Shown here: piece after piece, positions 22,190-39,828 of the stretch
Layout: each line of letters opens with the position of its first letter
Numbering within the stretch: the stretch's first letter is position 1
Assembly (NCBI GenBank): GCA_007449985.2
Contig: VIIQ02000136.1
Span: forward strand, 179,075-243,074
Reading direction: 5' to 3'
DNA from: Desmodesmus armatus
Lineage: Eukaryota > Chlorophyta > Chlorophyceae > Sphaeropleales > Scenedesmaceae
DNA: 64,000 nt
The notes under the pieces: generated by a model
What the model saw: the letters and a program-made list of their open reading frames with translations, nothing else
Told to the model about the DNA's origin: nothing
Databases searched by the model: none
Program-made: the position numbers and the translations under genes

Positions 22190-24353
22190 GGCGCCCTGTG
22201 TTGTGCTGCTTCACAGCCAACCGACAGACTCGGACGATAATGGAGCAGACGGTTACAGTCCAAAGCGATCACAGTCCGCTGCAGCAAGGTGACGGTTGCA
22301 GGAGCAGAACATTTAACGAAGCATTAGCCCCAGGTACAGTCACCTGCACAAACGAAGTCAGTTACCTGCGGTCAAACGAAGGTCAAAACCTCAACCCTCA
22401 GGGACTGGAAAAGCGAAGCACACGCAGCAGCAGGGTCCTGCAGCGATCCAAAGGTGAATCATACTCTGATACTGTTGCAGAAGAGGATTGCTGGCCTGAA
22501 AAGCACGGACTGCCTTGCAGGAATCCTTGCTTGGGTTTGAAAGGCGATGAGCCTCACATGTCATGAGCACTGTGAGCCTGGCCAGGGTGGTTGTGCAAAC
22601 CAGGTCCATGTAGCTAGGGAGACTGTATGTGAGCAGAGAGAGCAGGATGCATGCGCGTCATGTTCTGCTTGCCTAATTGCGGGCTGTGAACCTCTGGTAA
22701 GCATTGAGGTGTTACATGTCGTACGGGTGGCACATGACTCAGAAGGCCTGTAACTGATCAGTTACAAAAGATCCAGAAATACTCGAGGTTGGCTTCTCCA
22801 CACTGCAACATGTACACAACCATCAATGCAGCTGGAGCCCAGCCAACATGCGCACACTGCTGCGCGCACTTGCATCACACTGTATGTACATGCATACCGG
22901 CAAGATTCACACACCCAGATGCCAAAACTGCCTTGGCATACTGTATTCAGGGCGCATATGGGGAACAGCGCACTACTTGTTCCATCAATCTGCACGCCAT
23001 AAGGGAGTCACCCACTGCCTGTTGATCAACAGCGTGTCAAGACTGACACCCCAACTTCGACGCCAGGCAGGGCAGCAGCTGAATCCTCCACACATCAGCA
23101 CATGCACGAATGCATCTGTGATGACAGGTGTACATGGCGACTCGCCTCCAGGCCACCACACCTAACTAAGCACCTGCCGTAGGTGTTGGTCGACGTCAAA
23201 TGCCAAACACAAGGAAGCAAAAGAGAGATACCACACCAGACAAAGTGTGCAGACAGCACTTGCCGTGACAAGCCTGCTCGGAAAAGCACACGCAGCAGCA
23301 ACAGCGCGCCACGGAGGGATTGCCTCGTGTCACGGCAGCATCAGAAAAGGTCCGAGCCGAGGGCAAAGAACAAGAAGAAACGTCAGAGTCACAACAAGCA
23401 TACGTTGGTACAACACAAAACCTGGGCAGCTGGCTGCCAGTGCTGCTGCTGCTGCTGCAGCGGCACGCTCCACCAATGTATGGAAACACCATTTCAGGTG
23501 CCACCCAAACAGCAGCGGCACAGCAGAGCACACCGCAGGGGAAAAAAGAGGTCCTAAGTCCTACTCACTACACTAAAGTCACACTACGTTAGTACACCAC
23601 ACACCATCGTGCGGATGCAAGTAACGCTTGCACAAAACTTCTTCGTGCACATGCGATGAGGCCACGACTGGAGTCTCACATGGTGTCGGGATTGTGACGT
23701 CACACCCCAAAGCAAAGCCTGGGGTACAAGGCAGCAGGTACACCTCGGCACTTGCTCAAATCCCTCCCTCAAACCCCATGCTGGGTGAGGTCACACTGTT
23801 GTCAGTCCAGTCTTGTCATGCTGTCAGTGGCAAACCTCACTCATTCAGCCTTGCGCCTTGCACCACCCTTGCTTTGGTGCATGAATGGGGCAAAACAACG
23901 GGCTGGAGTGACAGCAGCACATGGCAACATGGCAACACGTCATTACGGCAACCACGCATAGGTCTTAGGTCCGCACAACACACAACACCACACTACATAG
24001 TAAACTACACTGAACTACAGTCCGTGTGTGGAGCGCACGAGCGCACGCGCAGCCACCCACCAAAACCTGACGCTACAGTCACGTCAAAAGGAAGAGCAAC
24101 CCACCCCACCCCACCCCGGTAAAATGAGAAGAGTATGTATCAGACACAACTTGCAAACGCCGCGCCAGTACGCATACATATGCATGCATATGCATGCCAT
24201 GTGTCTTTGAATGCATGCACGCATGCACACATGCTTTAATCACCTTGGGTACATATATGCTCAGGGCTTGCATCGCCCGTCACAAAAAAGGAAGACGCCA
24301 CACTCCAAAACCCCACTCATACGGTTAAAACCGCAACAAAACCCACCAACCCC
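22190..24353. other. No convincing gene; upstream region of gene B
   Basis: This contains the putative gene B promoter just above 22189 and the 3' side of the expansin gene below 24354. Plus-strand frames at 21907-22566 and 23183-23557 lack family features and their codons resemble non-coding sequence. A pure dinucleotide or CTG run is not prominent apart from GCTGCTGCTGCTGCTGCAG at 23443-23461. Confidence 0.4.
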
Positions 24354-27300
24354 TTACGCGCGGCAGAACCACTTATCACCCTCCTTCTTGCACGTGCTCT
24401 TATCGCACTGGGTGTCACTCCACATGCCGTCCCTGTTTCCACACTGGCTGCCCACACCCGCGGTCTTCACAGTGGCAACACGAGCAGCCGCTAGGTCAGC
24501 ACGACCGAAGGACCCAGCCCTAGCAGCTGCTTCCTGCGCCACGTTTGAGCCCTGGCCGGCTGCTCCGATGCCGCCAACGTTGATCTGGGAGGGCTGTTGG
24601 GAGGAGCCGCAGTCGTCGCTGGGCATGGAGGACTTGCAAGGGAACTGGGACTTGCCGGTGCAGGTGCCTGGGGGCAGAGACAGCAGCAGCAGTAGCGGCA
24701 GCAGCAGCAAGAGCAGGGGTTGGGACAGAGCGGTGGCAGTGCCATGTTCCAGTCAGAGGGCATTGTGAAGCAGTACGCGAACCTTCAACGGCAGCAGAAT
24801 AGCTACCCCCGCTGCCACTGCTGCTGAATGGCCTGGCAGCAAAACTATCATTCTTCACGCTGACTAGTTTGCAGGATGGTGAAGCATGGAATTTTTTCCC
24901 CGGCAACCACCGCAGCTGCTGCTAACTCGCCAGAAGAGCAGCTAACCGAGTCCTACAGCGACCCTACACCCTCAACCCCTATTCCTGGACAAACAGCGAT
25001 GCAAACATACCCACCCAAAACCGCAGCTGCTGCCAACTTACCAGAACAGCAGCAGACAGAGTCCTTCCGGGACCCTGAGCCCTTGACCCCAAACCCCAAC
25101 TCACCAGAAGAGCAGCAGACAGAGTCCTCCACAGAGTCTCCCAGGATGCTGGTGATCAGCACCTTGGCACAGGGGGCCCACACCTGTACACAGCAAACAC
25201 CACAGAGGCAGAACGTCCTGTTGAGCAAGCGTTTGCTGCTGCTAAACTGCGCAAGGGAACTAGGAGCACCGGACCACAGCAGCCGCCCCCTTTGTGATTC
25301 ACCCACTCAATGAAGGACTTTGGGACCCACTCAATGAAAGACTGAAGTTGGACCTGCTAGACCAAAGCTTCCTAGCACCACATACAACTCTGCCTTTGTA
25401 TCACAGCACCACACACACTCCTCACCTTAGCAGTGTCTCCATGGAACTCCCAGTAGTTGTCAATGGTACGTGTGAGCTGCCTCCAGGCCCCATCCCTCCA
25501 CATCTGCACATTGCGCACGGGCACGCGGGTGTTTGCAACCATCATCTTGCGGTACCAGGGGTTGCCGCCCTGGTAACCGTACTTGAAGGTGCTGGAGCCG
25601 ACGGGGCACTGCACGGGGTACCTGAGTGACATCAGCAGCAGCAGTGGCAGCAATGGCAGTGGCAGCAGTTGCGGTGTTGAGCATGAGCATAACGTACGCG
25701 GCAGAGTTGTTATTGGGGTAGTATGCATGCATGAGGCGAGCACCCCAAGGGGTCTTCAGCAAGGAACAGTGGTGGTGCAAGTCCTGGGAAGCAGCTGAGA
25801 CCCCAGCTGCTGATGACTCAAACACAGCAATGATGCTGCCAATGCATTGATGCGAGAGCTCATCCTGACTGACGCTCGGCATCACCCTAGAAAGGGCCCA
25901 CACTTGTGCAGGGGCTCTGTACACACTGCCACGTGTGGGCGCAAAGTGTATCCAGCCTCCACTGCATGCTTGGGAACAGCAGCAGCAGCAGCAGCAGCAG
26001 GTGTGGGCACTCACCACTCGACCCTCCAGCGGCCGTCTCCTCCCTTCTGCAGGTCGATGTCTCCAAAGCTGCACTCTGGGCACTGGTCACAGATGAACCC
26101 GGGCTGTTGTCAGCAGGTAGACGCCATCGCACAGCACGGCACAGCACAGCACAGCGCAGCAGACAAAGCAGGGCGAGCAGTTGGTGACGGGGAGTGCAAA
26201 GGGGTTGAGATTAGTTGGGGGAGCGAGCAAGCTGGGGCCCCACACCAGCTCTATTTGCTGTCGAGGGCCTGTGTGCAGGGGTTGCCCGGCCTGCCTGACT
26301 CTGACAAATGCGGCCCACTGATTTGTATGGTCCTGTTTATGCACTGTTTGCGGCACTGGCCCCTTGCGTCTGCCTCTCGCCTGCCAGTCAGTGGTCACAG
26401 GGTTTTGTTGTTTACAGGAGAGGCAAAGACAGCCCTTGTTGACCACAGCTCTCTGAGACTATTCAAATCACATGTGCTGGTTCCCAAGGGTCAAGTTACA
26501 TCAAGCTGCCTCTCACCTGCCAGTCAGTGGGCACTGGGTTGCCACCCAGGCCGCTGCCCTTGCCCCTGTACTTCACACACTGGCCACAGATGGAGGGGCC
26601 TGCACAGCACAGCACAGCACAGCACAGCACAGCAGGACACACGCAGCAGGTGGGAGGGTGGGTGGGTGGGTGCAGGCAGCTGCAAGCTGGTGTCATGCTT
26701 TTTTTCCATACACCATCTAGGTGCTGGTGTACAACGTACCCAACCATGGAACCCACGGATGCAGTGCTTTGCTGCATTGAGGTGCTTGGTGTACTGCATG
26801 CTCAAACATTGGACCCACCTGTGTACTGCTTAGCGTTGATGGCCAGGGGTGTGCCAGCATATGCTGGTGAGTTGCCAAAGCCATGGAAGTGGAAGGAGCA
26901 GTGGCCAAAGCCGCGAGTGCGGTAGCCGTAGTATGTGCCCTGCAAGCAAACAACAACAAGTAAGCACATGCGCAGTTCGTGACTGCGGGCTAAAGTGCAG
27001 GTGGACGAACGCCCACACAACATCATTGTACAGTCACTGTACTGCATGGCCAGGTGGGCAGTACAGGTTGCTGCGCAATCCCCATTAGCGCACGCATAAA
27101 ACTGTACAGCAGAGCGTATGTGCCGTGGGACCTCAACCACTGCTGACGGGGCCAAAGCCACTGAGTGTCAAGCAGGAAGGAGTGACCAAACAACCTGGCA
27201 GCTGAGATGCAAGCTGCTGCTGTGTCAGAGACTTGGTGTCCTGCTGCAGGTGCTTAGAAGCAGCACAGAACTCACATCCCCTGAGTAGGTCTGGCCGATG

Positions 27301-27380
27301 GTGACCTCTGCTGAAACTGTGGCCAGCAGTGCAGCTGCAGCAAGCAGGCACAAGGCCGCGCAGCGAGGGAGGGCGCTCAT
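24354..27380 (-). CDS. Expansin family protein, secreted
   Basis: Seven exons join in phase: 27276-27380, 26819-26939, 26517-26599, 26015-26103, 25426-25621, 25105-25183 and 24354-24667 (987 nt, 328 aa). Residues 1-24 are a signal peptide (LCLLAAAALLATVSA). The double-psi beta-barrel domain is spread over exons 2-4: GTYYGYRTRGFGHCSF, CGQCVKY, CDQCPECSFGDIDL with the conserved Asp. The CBM63-like second domain is in exons 5-6 (NPWYRKMMVANTRVPVRNVQ, IDNYWEF, AKVLITSILGDSV). Expansins loosen polysaccharide walls without hydrolysis; the product should act outside the cell. The last exon adds about 100 residues absent from standard expansins: an Ala/Gly linker and a Cys-rich end (SQCGNRDGMWSDTQC, WFCRA), possibly a wall-binding module. 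Partial duplicates flank exons 3 and 6. Confidence 0.9.
24931..25104 (-). repeat. Two extra copies of the 3' edge of expansin exon 6
   Basis: The exon end (GACTCTGTCTGCTGCTCTTC then TG and a GTGAGT donor at left edge 25105) recurs with left edges at 25042 (donor GTAAGT) and 24931 (GCGAGT). The first spacer is only about 30 nt if a nearby AG is used, too short for an ordinary intron, so these copies are more likely intronic debris or an exon extension. A similar decayed copy of the exon 3 edge lies near 26370-26400 with donor GCGAGA. Confidence 0.75.
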
Positions 27381-28208
27381 TTTGCTCCTAGCCTGCAATC
27401 AGCACCACGGTACAGTCAGCAGGGCAAAGACAGGGTCAGCGGCAGTTGCATCTTGCCTGTCTGACCGAAATTTTGACTTGCAGCAGAAGGGTCAGTAACG
27501 CAATCTAAGCGTTCAGGCCGGAATGCTGAATCACTGCGGCAAGCTAGCCTGGGCTGGGACCCCTTCGTGCGGATGAAGCACTGCAACTCCCCGTGCAGGA
27601 AAACTGCGGCAGCAGCACCAGGATGCGACTGTCACGCGTCCATACTTACTTTGCTTGGAGAAGGGTGTTGATGGTGTAGCTGATCGGTCAAGATGCTGTT
27701 GGGAGCACCACCGGTTTGAACGAGGAGGGTTGGTGGAATGCAAAGACTAGGCCAAGCTGATGAGCCTGGATGGAAGGAAGGGGGCGACGAGGCTCTGGTC
27801 CAGCTGCCGCTCGATATGGGGGGTCAGTTTGCGACGGTTCAGGTGCCTGTCTGACATGCGGACGGTGGTGCGCAAGAGGGGGGACCGCCAGTGATTTGGC
27901 CCAAAGTGTTGCCAATACAGGGGGATATGTTGTGCACTCTTCAATGTCGACAGAGAGGGCTTTTGGCGACGCATGAGCCAGAGTCACCCGCACGATCAGG
28001 GCGATTCGGTGGGTACGTTTGCACACAAGCGCATGCAATGATGCCACAATGTTACATTAAGCACCATATGTTGCTCCGAAACTCTTGCTGTGCACTGATG
28101 TACATTCATGGGCGACCATGGCATGGACAAAGTTGACATTCCCCAACACACTGTACATTACCCCCCAAGCCCGGACACACTTCAAATGCTGAACTCTCCA
28201 CCTCTGTC
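27381..28208. promoter_or_regulatory. Spacer between expansin start and flavoprotein end
   Basis: Both neighbours are on the minus strand, so this should hold the expansin promoter and the flavoprotein 3' end. TTACA at 28052-28056 reads TGTAA on the minus strand, the usual chlorophyte poly(A) signal, about 150 nt after the stop. No gene seen. Confidence 0.4.
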
Positions 28209-33885
<5,677 letters not shown>

Positions 33886-36800
33886 AGACACATCCAAGCA
33901 GCATGGCGGGGCTGCGGAGACCAGGGCACGAGGTGGGTGAGTCTCGGAAGAATGATCTGGCAAGCAGTATCAGCGAAAGTCTCAGCACGATGGCCAACCA
34001 ACATACCAATCACATGCAGCTTTTGGGGGATGTCTGCTTTCAATTTTGGACAACAGCCACTGTTCCAAGTTGCACAGGGTTCCAACACCCCAAGACCCAC
34101 AGCAGCGTGCATGTTAAGTGTCGGCACCCGTAAAGACTCTTCAGCGGCTTGGGAACCCGCTCATGGGCATGCCTTCTCGGAGGCATGTCCATTCAGCCAA
34201 GCTGGAACAGTACCCGCCCAACCTGCTGCCTGTCGCCGACTCGTCGCTCAGGCTCCCCTTTGCCACCACCGTTTCTTTCTTACCCACAGCCAAGTTCCCT
34301 TGACGGCTTTGCCTGGCCGGCCACCTCTCCTCCTGTTGGAAGACGCCCACTACCATCAACCACTTGCAACCATCGTCCGCCCATGACTGCATCGTCGTCT
34401 GGAGGAACCACGGTGGTTTGGTTTTCTTCCGCCATTATCCTGGGCTTGGAGCTGCCCTCTGGACTGCTGGACTTCCTGGGCCAAGCTCAACCAGATGTGA
34501 AGATGGACAAACTCCAAGGTGTCGCCACTGTGCGACATATCGCCCACATCACACGGCCAGGCAACAGTCATCAGAACTTGACCCGTGGAGCTGGCTTGAC
34601 ATCATCGTGGTGGCTGGAGAAGGTTGGGTGGTGGTTGCAGCAGTCCCTGGTCAGCAGACACAAGCAGCATTGCTCTGGTGTTGTTGAACAACTTGCCAGT
34701 GATTGGTCCCAACCTGCCCGGTGGAAACGCCCTCTTGGGGACAAAGTGTCTGTTTTGATGTCTGTTGCAGTGCCATGACTGACACACAGGGTGGTTGGTT
34801 TCCCGGTTGGTTGGTGGACAGCAGTGCCCTTCAGCAGTTGCCTGAACAGCGGCTGCTGCCAGATGCTTCTGGGCCAACGTATGGGTGGCGTACTTGATAC
34901 CCCCAACTCAGCCAGAGCAGCCTGGGAGGCGTACTCGGTACCCCCAATGCTGTTGCAGAAAGGGCTACATTCGTGTTTTGCCTGCATGCCAGCTGGCTGT
35001 CAGTGTTGGGCTCTACGAAGCGGTCGGCGCTGCAGGGGCTGGGCAGTGGCAGACTGTTGGTCTCTTGTAGTGTCATGCTCACTGTTGGGCAGGCACTTGA
35101 GTATTTTGTTTGGTTGCCTGGTTAGTTTCTTGGCTGTGACCGCATCTTGGCTATGCACATCACCAGCTTACATCCGGTTTGTCTGTATGCTTCCGGATCC
35201 CAGCAGCCACCAGGTTGTGCTATCTTGCAGAGCAGTCACTCCTGCAGTAGCTCTGGGTGCTTGGTGTCTCTGGTTTGTCAACAGCGATGTACTTGATCAG
35301 AGCAGCCTGGGAGGCGTACTTGGTACTCCCGGTGCTGATGCAGAACGGGCTGCATCCATGTCAGTGCGTATCCTGGCAGAGGGCAGTCTCCGTCGTGCCG
35401 CATGCTTGCAGACTGTATGTCTCTTGCAGTGCGAGCCTCACTGCAGGGGAGGTTTGGTTGGTTGGTTGGTGGCTTCCATGGCTGTGTCTACAGCTGTGCA
35501 CGGATGACAGCCGGTTGTGGCAGTCTGCGTGCACCTGTGTACATAAGCTGGTTGTGGCAGTTTGTTTGCAGCAGTTGCTCCCCTGCACCAGGATATCTGG
35601 GAGGTTCCCTTGCAGCACACCAGCAGGTAGAGGCAGGGGTGCCCCTTGTGCCTCCCTGCATGTGCAGCGTATGGGTGGCGTACTTGGTACCCCCAACGCG
35701 GTCAGAGCAGCCTGGGAGGCGTACTCGGTACCCTCAGTGCTGATGCAGCTACATTCGTGTTTGCCTGCATGCCAGTAGGTTGACAGTGTTTGGTCCAGCA
35801 AAGTGTTGCTGAAGGGCTGGGCAGTGGCAGACTGTTGGTCTCTTTCAGTGTGTCATGCTCACTTTTGGGCAGGCACGTGAGTGGTTTGGTTGGTTTTTCT
35901 GGCAGTGATTCCAAATGGGAGGTGCACATCACCAGCTGACATCCGGTTTGTCTATATGCTTCCGGATCCCAGCAGCACCAGGTTGTGCTGTTTTGCAGAG
36001 CAGTCACTCCTGCAGTAGCTCTGGGTGGTTGGTGTCTTTGGTTTGTCAACAGCAACGTCCAGCAGAGCAGCCTGGTAGCCATGTCGGCCATTTCAGCGCT
36101 GATGCAAGACGGCGCTGCAGCAATGTCAGTGGGTATCCTTTTATTGCGCAGTCGCCGCCTGGCCGGATGCTTGTAGACTGTGTGTCTTGCAGTGTGGTTG
36201 TGACACAGCAGAGAGGGCTTATGTTGGTTGCTTGCTTCCTTGGCTGTGTCCACAGCTGTGCACAGCTGACAGCTGTGCCCCTGTGTATGTCAGCTGGTTG
36301 TCGCAGTTTGCTTGCAGCAGCCGCTCTCCTGCACCAAGCATATTCGGGAGTTTCCTTGCTGGTGTGCTGTCACAGTCAGCCGTCAGCAGCAGCGCTGTTT
36401 GTTTCCAGTGTTCAATGCAGCAGGCCGCGTCATGTTTCCACACCGGTACTGGTGGCCTCAGGTGATGCACACACTTTCAGCACAACAGGGTTTGGTAGCT
36501 GCTTAGTAGCAGCCTGCTACTGTCACGGTGACAACGCTGCTGCTCAATGTGCTGATTGTGGCAATTTCATTGACAGCTGTGCACCTGGCAAGGCAGCAGG
36601 GTCGGACGCAGGGGCGTGCCTTGTGCCTCCCTGCATGTGCAGCGTATGGGTGGCGTACTCGGTACCCCCAACGCAGTCAGAGCAGCCTGGGTGGCGTACT
36701 CGGTACCCCCAGTGCTGATGCAGAACGGTCTGCATCCGTGTTTGCATGCTGACTTGACAGCACATAGATCTCGCATGTCGAGGTGCTTGCAGCCGGCATG

Positions 36801-39115
36801 GAGTCCATGTTGTGACTCAATTTCTTGACAACAACAGCGGGACATTGCGGTAAGCGCGAGAGTCTCGCCTGTCAAGGTTCTTGCAGCCAGCATGGAGTCT
36901 GTGTTGTGCTCGTTCCTCCACGACAACTGCGGGTGAAGGTGTTGCTGACTTGTTGGTCTCTTGTTGTGCAGAAGCACCCACCAGTACTGGTGTGCTTGTC
37001 GCAATCAGCCTGTCAGCAGCTCACTGTTGCTATTTGCAGCGTGGAATGCAGCAGGCTTGGCAGTTTGGCGGTTTGCCTTTCGTCATGGTGTCCTCATGTG
37101 ATGCACACATCAGCACAGCAGGGATATGTAGCAGCTTAGTAGCAGTGTGACAACACTGCTGCTCAATGTGCTGATTGTGGCACTCGAAAGCTGCGTACCT
37201 GGCAAGACAGCAAGGTCACAGGCAAGCATACCGGTCACCCGGTATTCTTTTTCTGGATCTGTGTAACACGTGTGGACCCATTGCAATGTTTGGGACCTGC
37301 TAGTGTAGTACAGGGCCAGACTCACTGCACACATGACAGCATTGAAAGGTTCCACACATCTCTGCGCACATGTATGCACTCAACACCAGCGTTTGCAACT
37401 GGGTTTGCAGGTTTGAGCAGGGAGACACACCTTACAGTCACATCCTTTGAAATGCACTGGCACTCGGCGCGGCTCACACAGCACCTTGTAACTTGTAATA
37501 CACTGCAGTGTTACAAACCTTCACAACCAGCATGCATGGCACCAATCTCACAGGTCAACCTGCAGGACAAGTAGTCCTTGTATGTGCAAGGCTTGCAGCT
37601 GCCTCTGACCATGAGCAAGGTATTCTCACGACACCCCCAGGGTCACCCAAATGTTCAACACACTTTAGCACACATGCAGCAGCAGCGCTGCGTGCGTAAG
37701 AGTGTCATGCACATGGCTTATACACCCCACCCGATGCAGATCCAGCCGTAAACAACCTGTGGCATAGGCGCAGCACAAGAAAACTTGTGCAGGCTTTCAT
37801 TTCACAAATTGCGTGCAACTCCAAGACAACCCAACCAAAAGGAAATAAGCCCTGCTTCACTGCCAAATACAACCTTTTCAACTCGATTGCCATGGTGTGC
37901 GCTGTGACTGCATGCCGAGTGACCTGAACTGGCCACCCCCATGGTAACCTGCAGGTGATGCTGTGATATGGCAGAGCACAGACTCTGCTCGGCATCATGA
38001 CAACAACAAGAGAGCTGCAATACTCACAAAGCCCCCCACCGCAGTGCCGTCTGTCTCAGCGTGATCCGGTGAGGTGTGCTCAGACTACCAGCCGAAGCCC
38101 CAGTACTACTCAAACATTTGACCCACATGCATGCCATGCAAAGCGGCTTTGACAACACACGGACGCGTGTTGCAGGCAGCGGCATCTGCTGCAGCTGCGG
38201 CAGTGCTCATGCTGACAAACACCTTATAGGCACAGCACAACACAGCGCGCAACCATGGCTCGCATCATGTCCCATGCACACCAACGCAAACCCCTTACAT
38301 GCTGTGGCTTCGACTGCCAATGTGCCTGGACCACGCTGCGCCTAGGGCACACTTGTCACACAACAGCGCCTCATCTAGGCGATGCCCTAACACCTTCAAA
38401 CACCACAGTTAGCCCCCAATCAACAATGAGAGTACCACCCAGTGGTGAGAACACCCGCTTGTAACAACTTCCCGCCAAAACATTATGTGCTGGCCATGGT
38501 TCCCCTACCACAAATCACTTGCTGCCCCCCATCACTGAACAAACCAACCTTGAATGTGGCAACAACAACCCGCACACAAAGCCAACACTGTCACAAGTGG
38601 GTGGCCAACTTGCGCACAGCAGCAGCAGTCTCAGCACCCAGCAGTCAGGGCGCCCTGCACCCTACAGTCACTTGTCTGACTCGGCACCCATCACAGGCAG
38701 CCGCTGCGGTCGAGACAAATTCAACCCACACTGTTGTGACAAGGTTGGACCTAACAACCCTCAGCATGTAGTAATCACTGCTGCACCTCAACGACCCTCC
38801 ATGCCATGGCTAAGGTCCTCTCGACAGAATGGTGCCCTCAGCTGAGTGCTTGCTGAAAGGACGCCTGCTGCCTTATCCCAGCCTCACGATGAGGTGAGCC
38901 AAATTGAAGCTACAGGGCTAGCTAGCTAGCTAGCTAGCTAGCTAGGTAGGTAGGTAGGTAGGTACTTGGGCGCTAGCTACAGGGCTAGCTAGCGCCCAAC
39001 CAGAGCCTGTATGCAAATCGGGAAGCTTCCTGCAGGGCCTCGAGCCTTTTCGGCTGCGGGAGGGTCCCAGCTAGCCTACTACTAGCAGTAGCTGCCGACC
39101 GATAAGCTGCACAGC
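33886..39115. other. Gene-poor interval with a large tandem duplication
   Basis: No frame matches a family I know. From about 34870 to 36880 there are units related by about 780 bp (34878/35670, 35090/35870, 35283/36047, 35490/36250) and a further partial unit from 36645. Each carries a short phrase such as GGCGTACTCGGTACCCCCAA twice. A plus-strand frame at 34149-34778 and fragments in the repeat (QSSLVAMSAISALMQ at about 36062) look weakly protein-like but are not supported. From 37.2 to 38.9 kb I see nothing definite. Confidence 0.5.
38917..38965. repeat. GCTA/GGTA tetranucleotide microsatellite
   Basis: About seven GCTA units pass into five GGTA units, followed by a nearby inverted GGGCGCTAGC / GCTAGCGCCC pair at about 38968-38997. 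Confidence 0.9.
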
Positions 39116-39568
39116 TCAGCCCTGCTGTTGCGACACAGTTCTGGACTGCACCGATGCAGCTGGTGCAGGGGTAGCCACAGCCGCCGCCGCCGCTGCTGCT
39201 GTTGCTGCTGTCCCTGCTTCTGTGCTACTTGCAGCTGGCGGTGTTGCAGCAGCTGCAGGCTGTGTGGCCGGTGGCGGGGCCGTTGCTGCAGCAGCAGCAG
39301 CAGGAGCAGCAGCAGCTGGCTGCTGCACCGGTGCTTCTGCCCGAATCCTGTTCAGGTTTGCCGTCGCCTCAGAAATCACAGCCACCACCTCCCCTCCCTG
39401 CAGCAGGCTGCTGTATCGTGGGTTGGTGGTTATGTCATCGGTCAGGTTGAAAAGCTTGTAGGGCCGCCAGTCTCCAGCTGCCTCCCTGGCACACTGCTCC
39501 CGCAGGGGACCCCTCCTGAAGTTGTCGAGTTCATCCTGAAGCACCAGCAGCTGCCTGCCAGGGGCCCA

Positions 39569-39604
<36 letters not shown>

Positions 39605-39729
39605 AGTGAGTCCATTGCTGTTGTGGTGGGGGAGGGGCTGGGATTTCCTGAACATAGCCAGGTACAGTTGGGTGCCAGACAAGTGCTCTGCAATATCCAA
39701 AGCCTCAGCTGCAGAGGGGTAGGGTGTTC

Positions 39730-39771
<42 letters not shown>

Positions 39772-39772
39772 G

Positions 39773-39828
<56 letters not shown>

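Noticed and set aside
24931..25104. Expansin exon 6 copies as functional micro-exons
   Set aside because: A 33-nt in-phase unit can be drawn, but the intron before it would be only about 30 nt, too short to splice normally.
34149..34778. Plus-strand ORF of 209 codons as a gene or retroelement
   Set aside because: No transposase, reverse transcriptase or other motif is visible and neighbouring frames look equally plausible.
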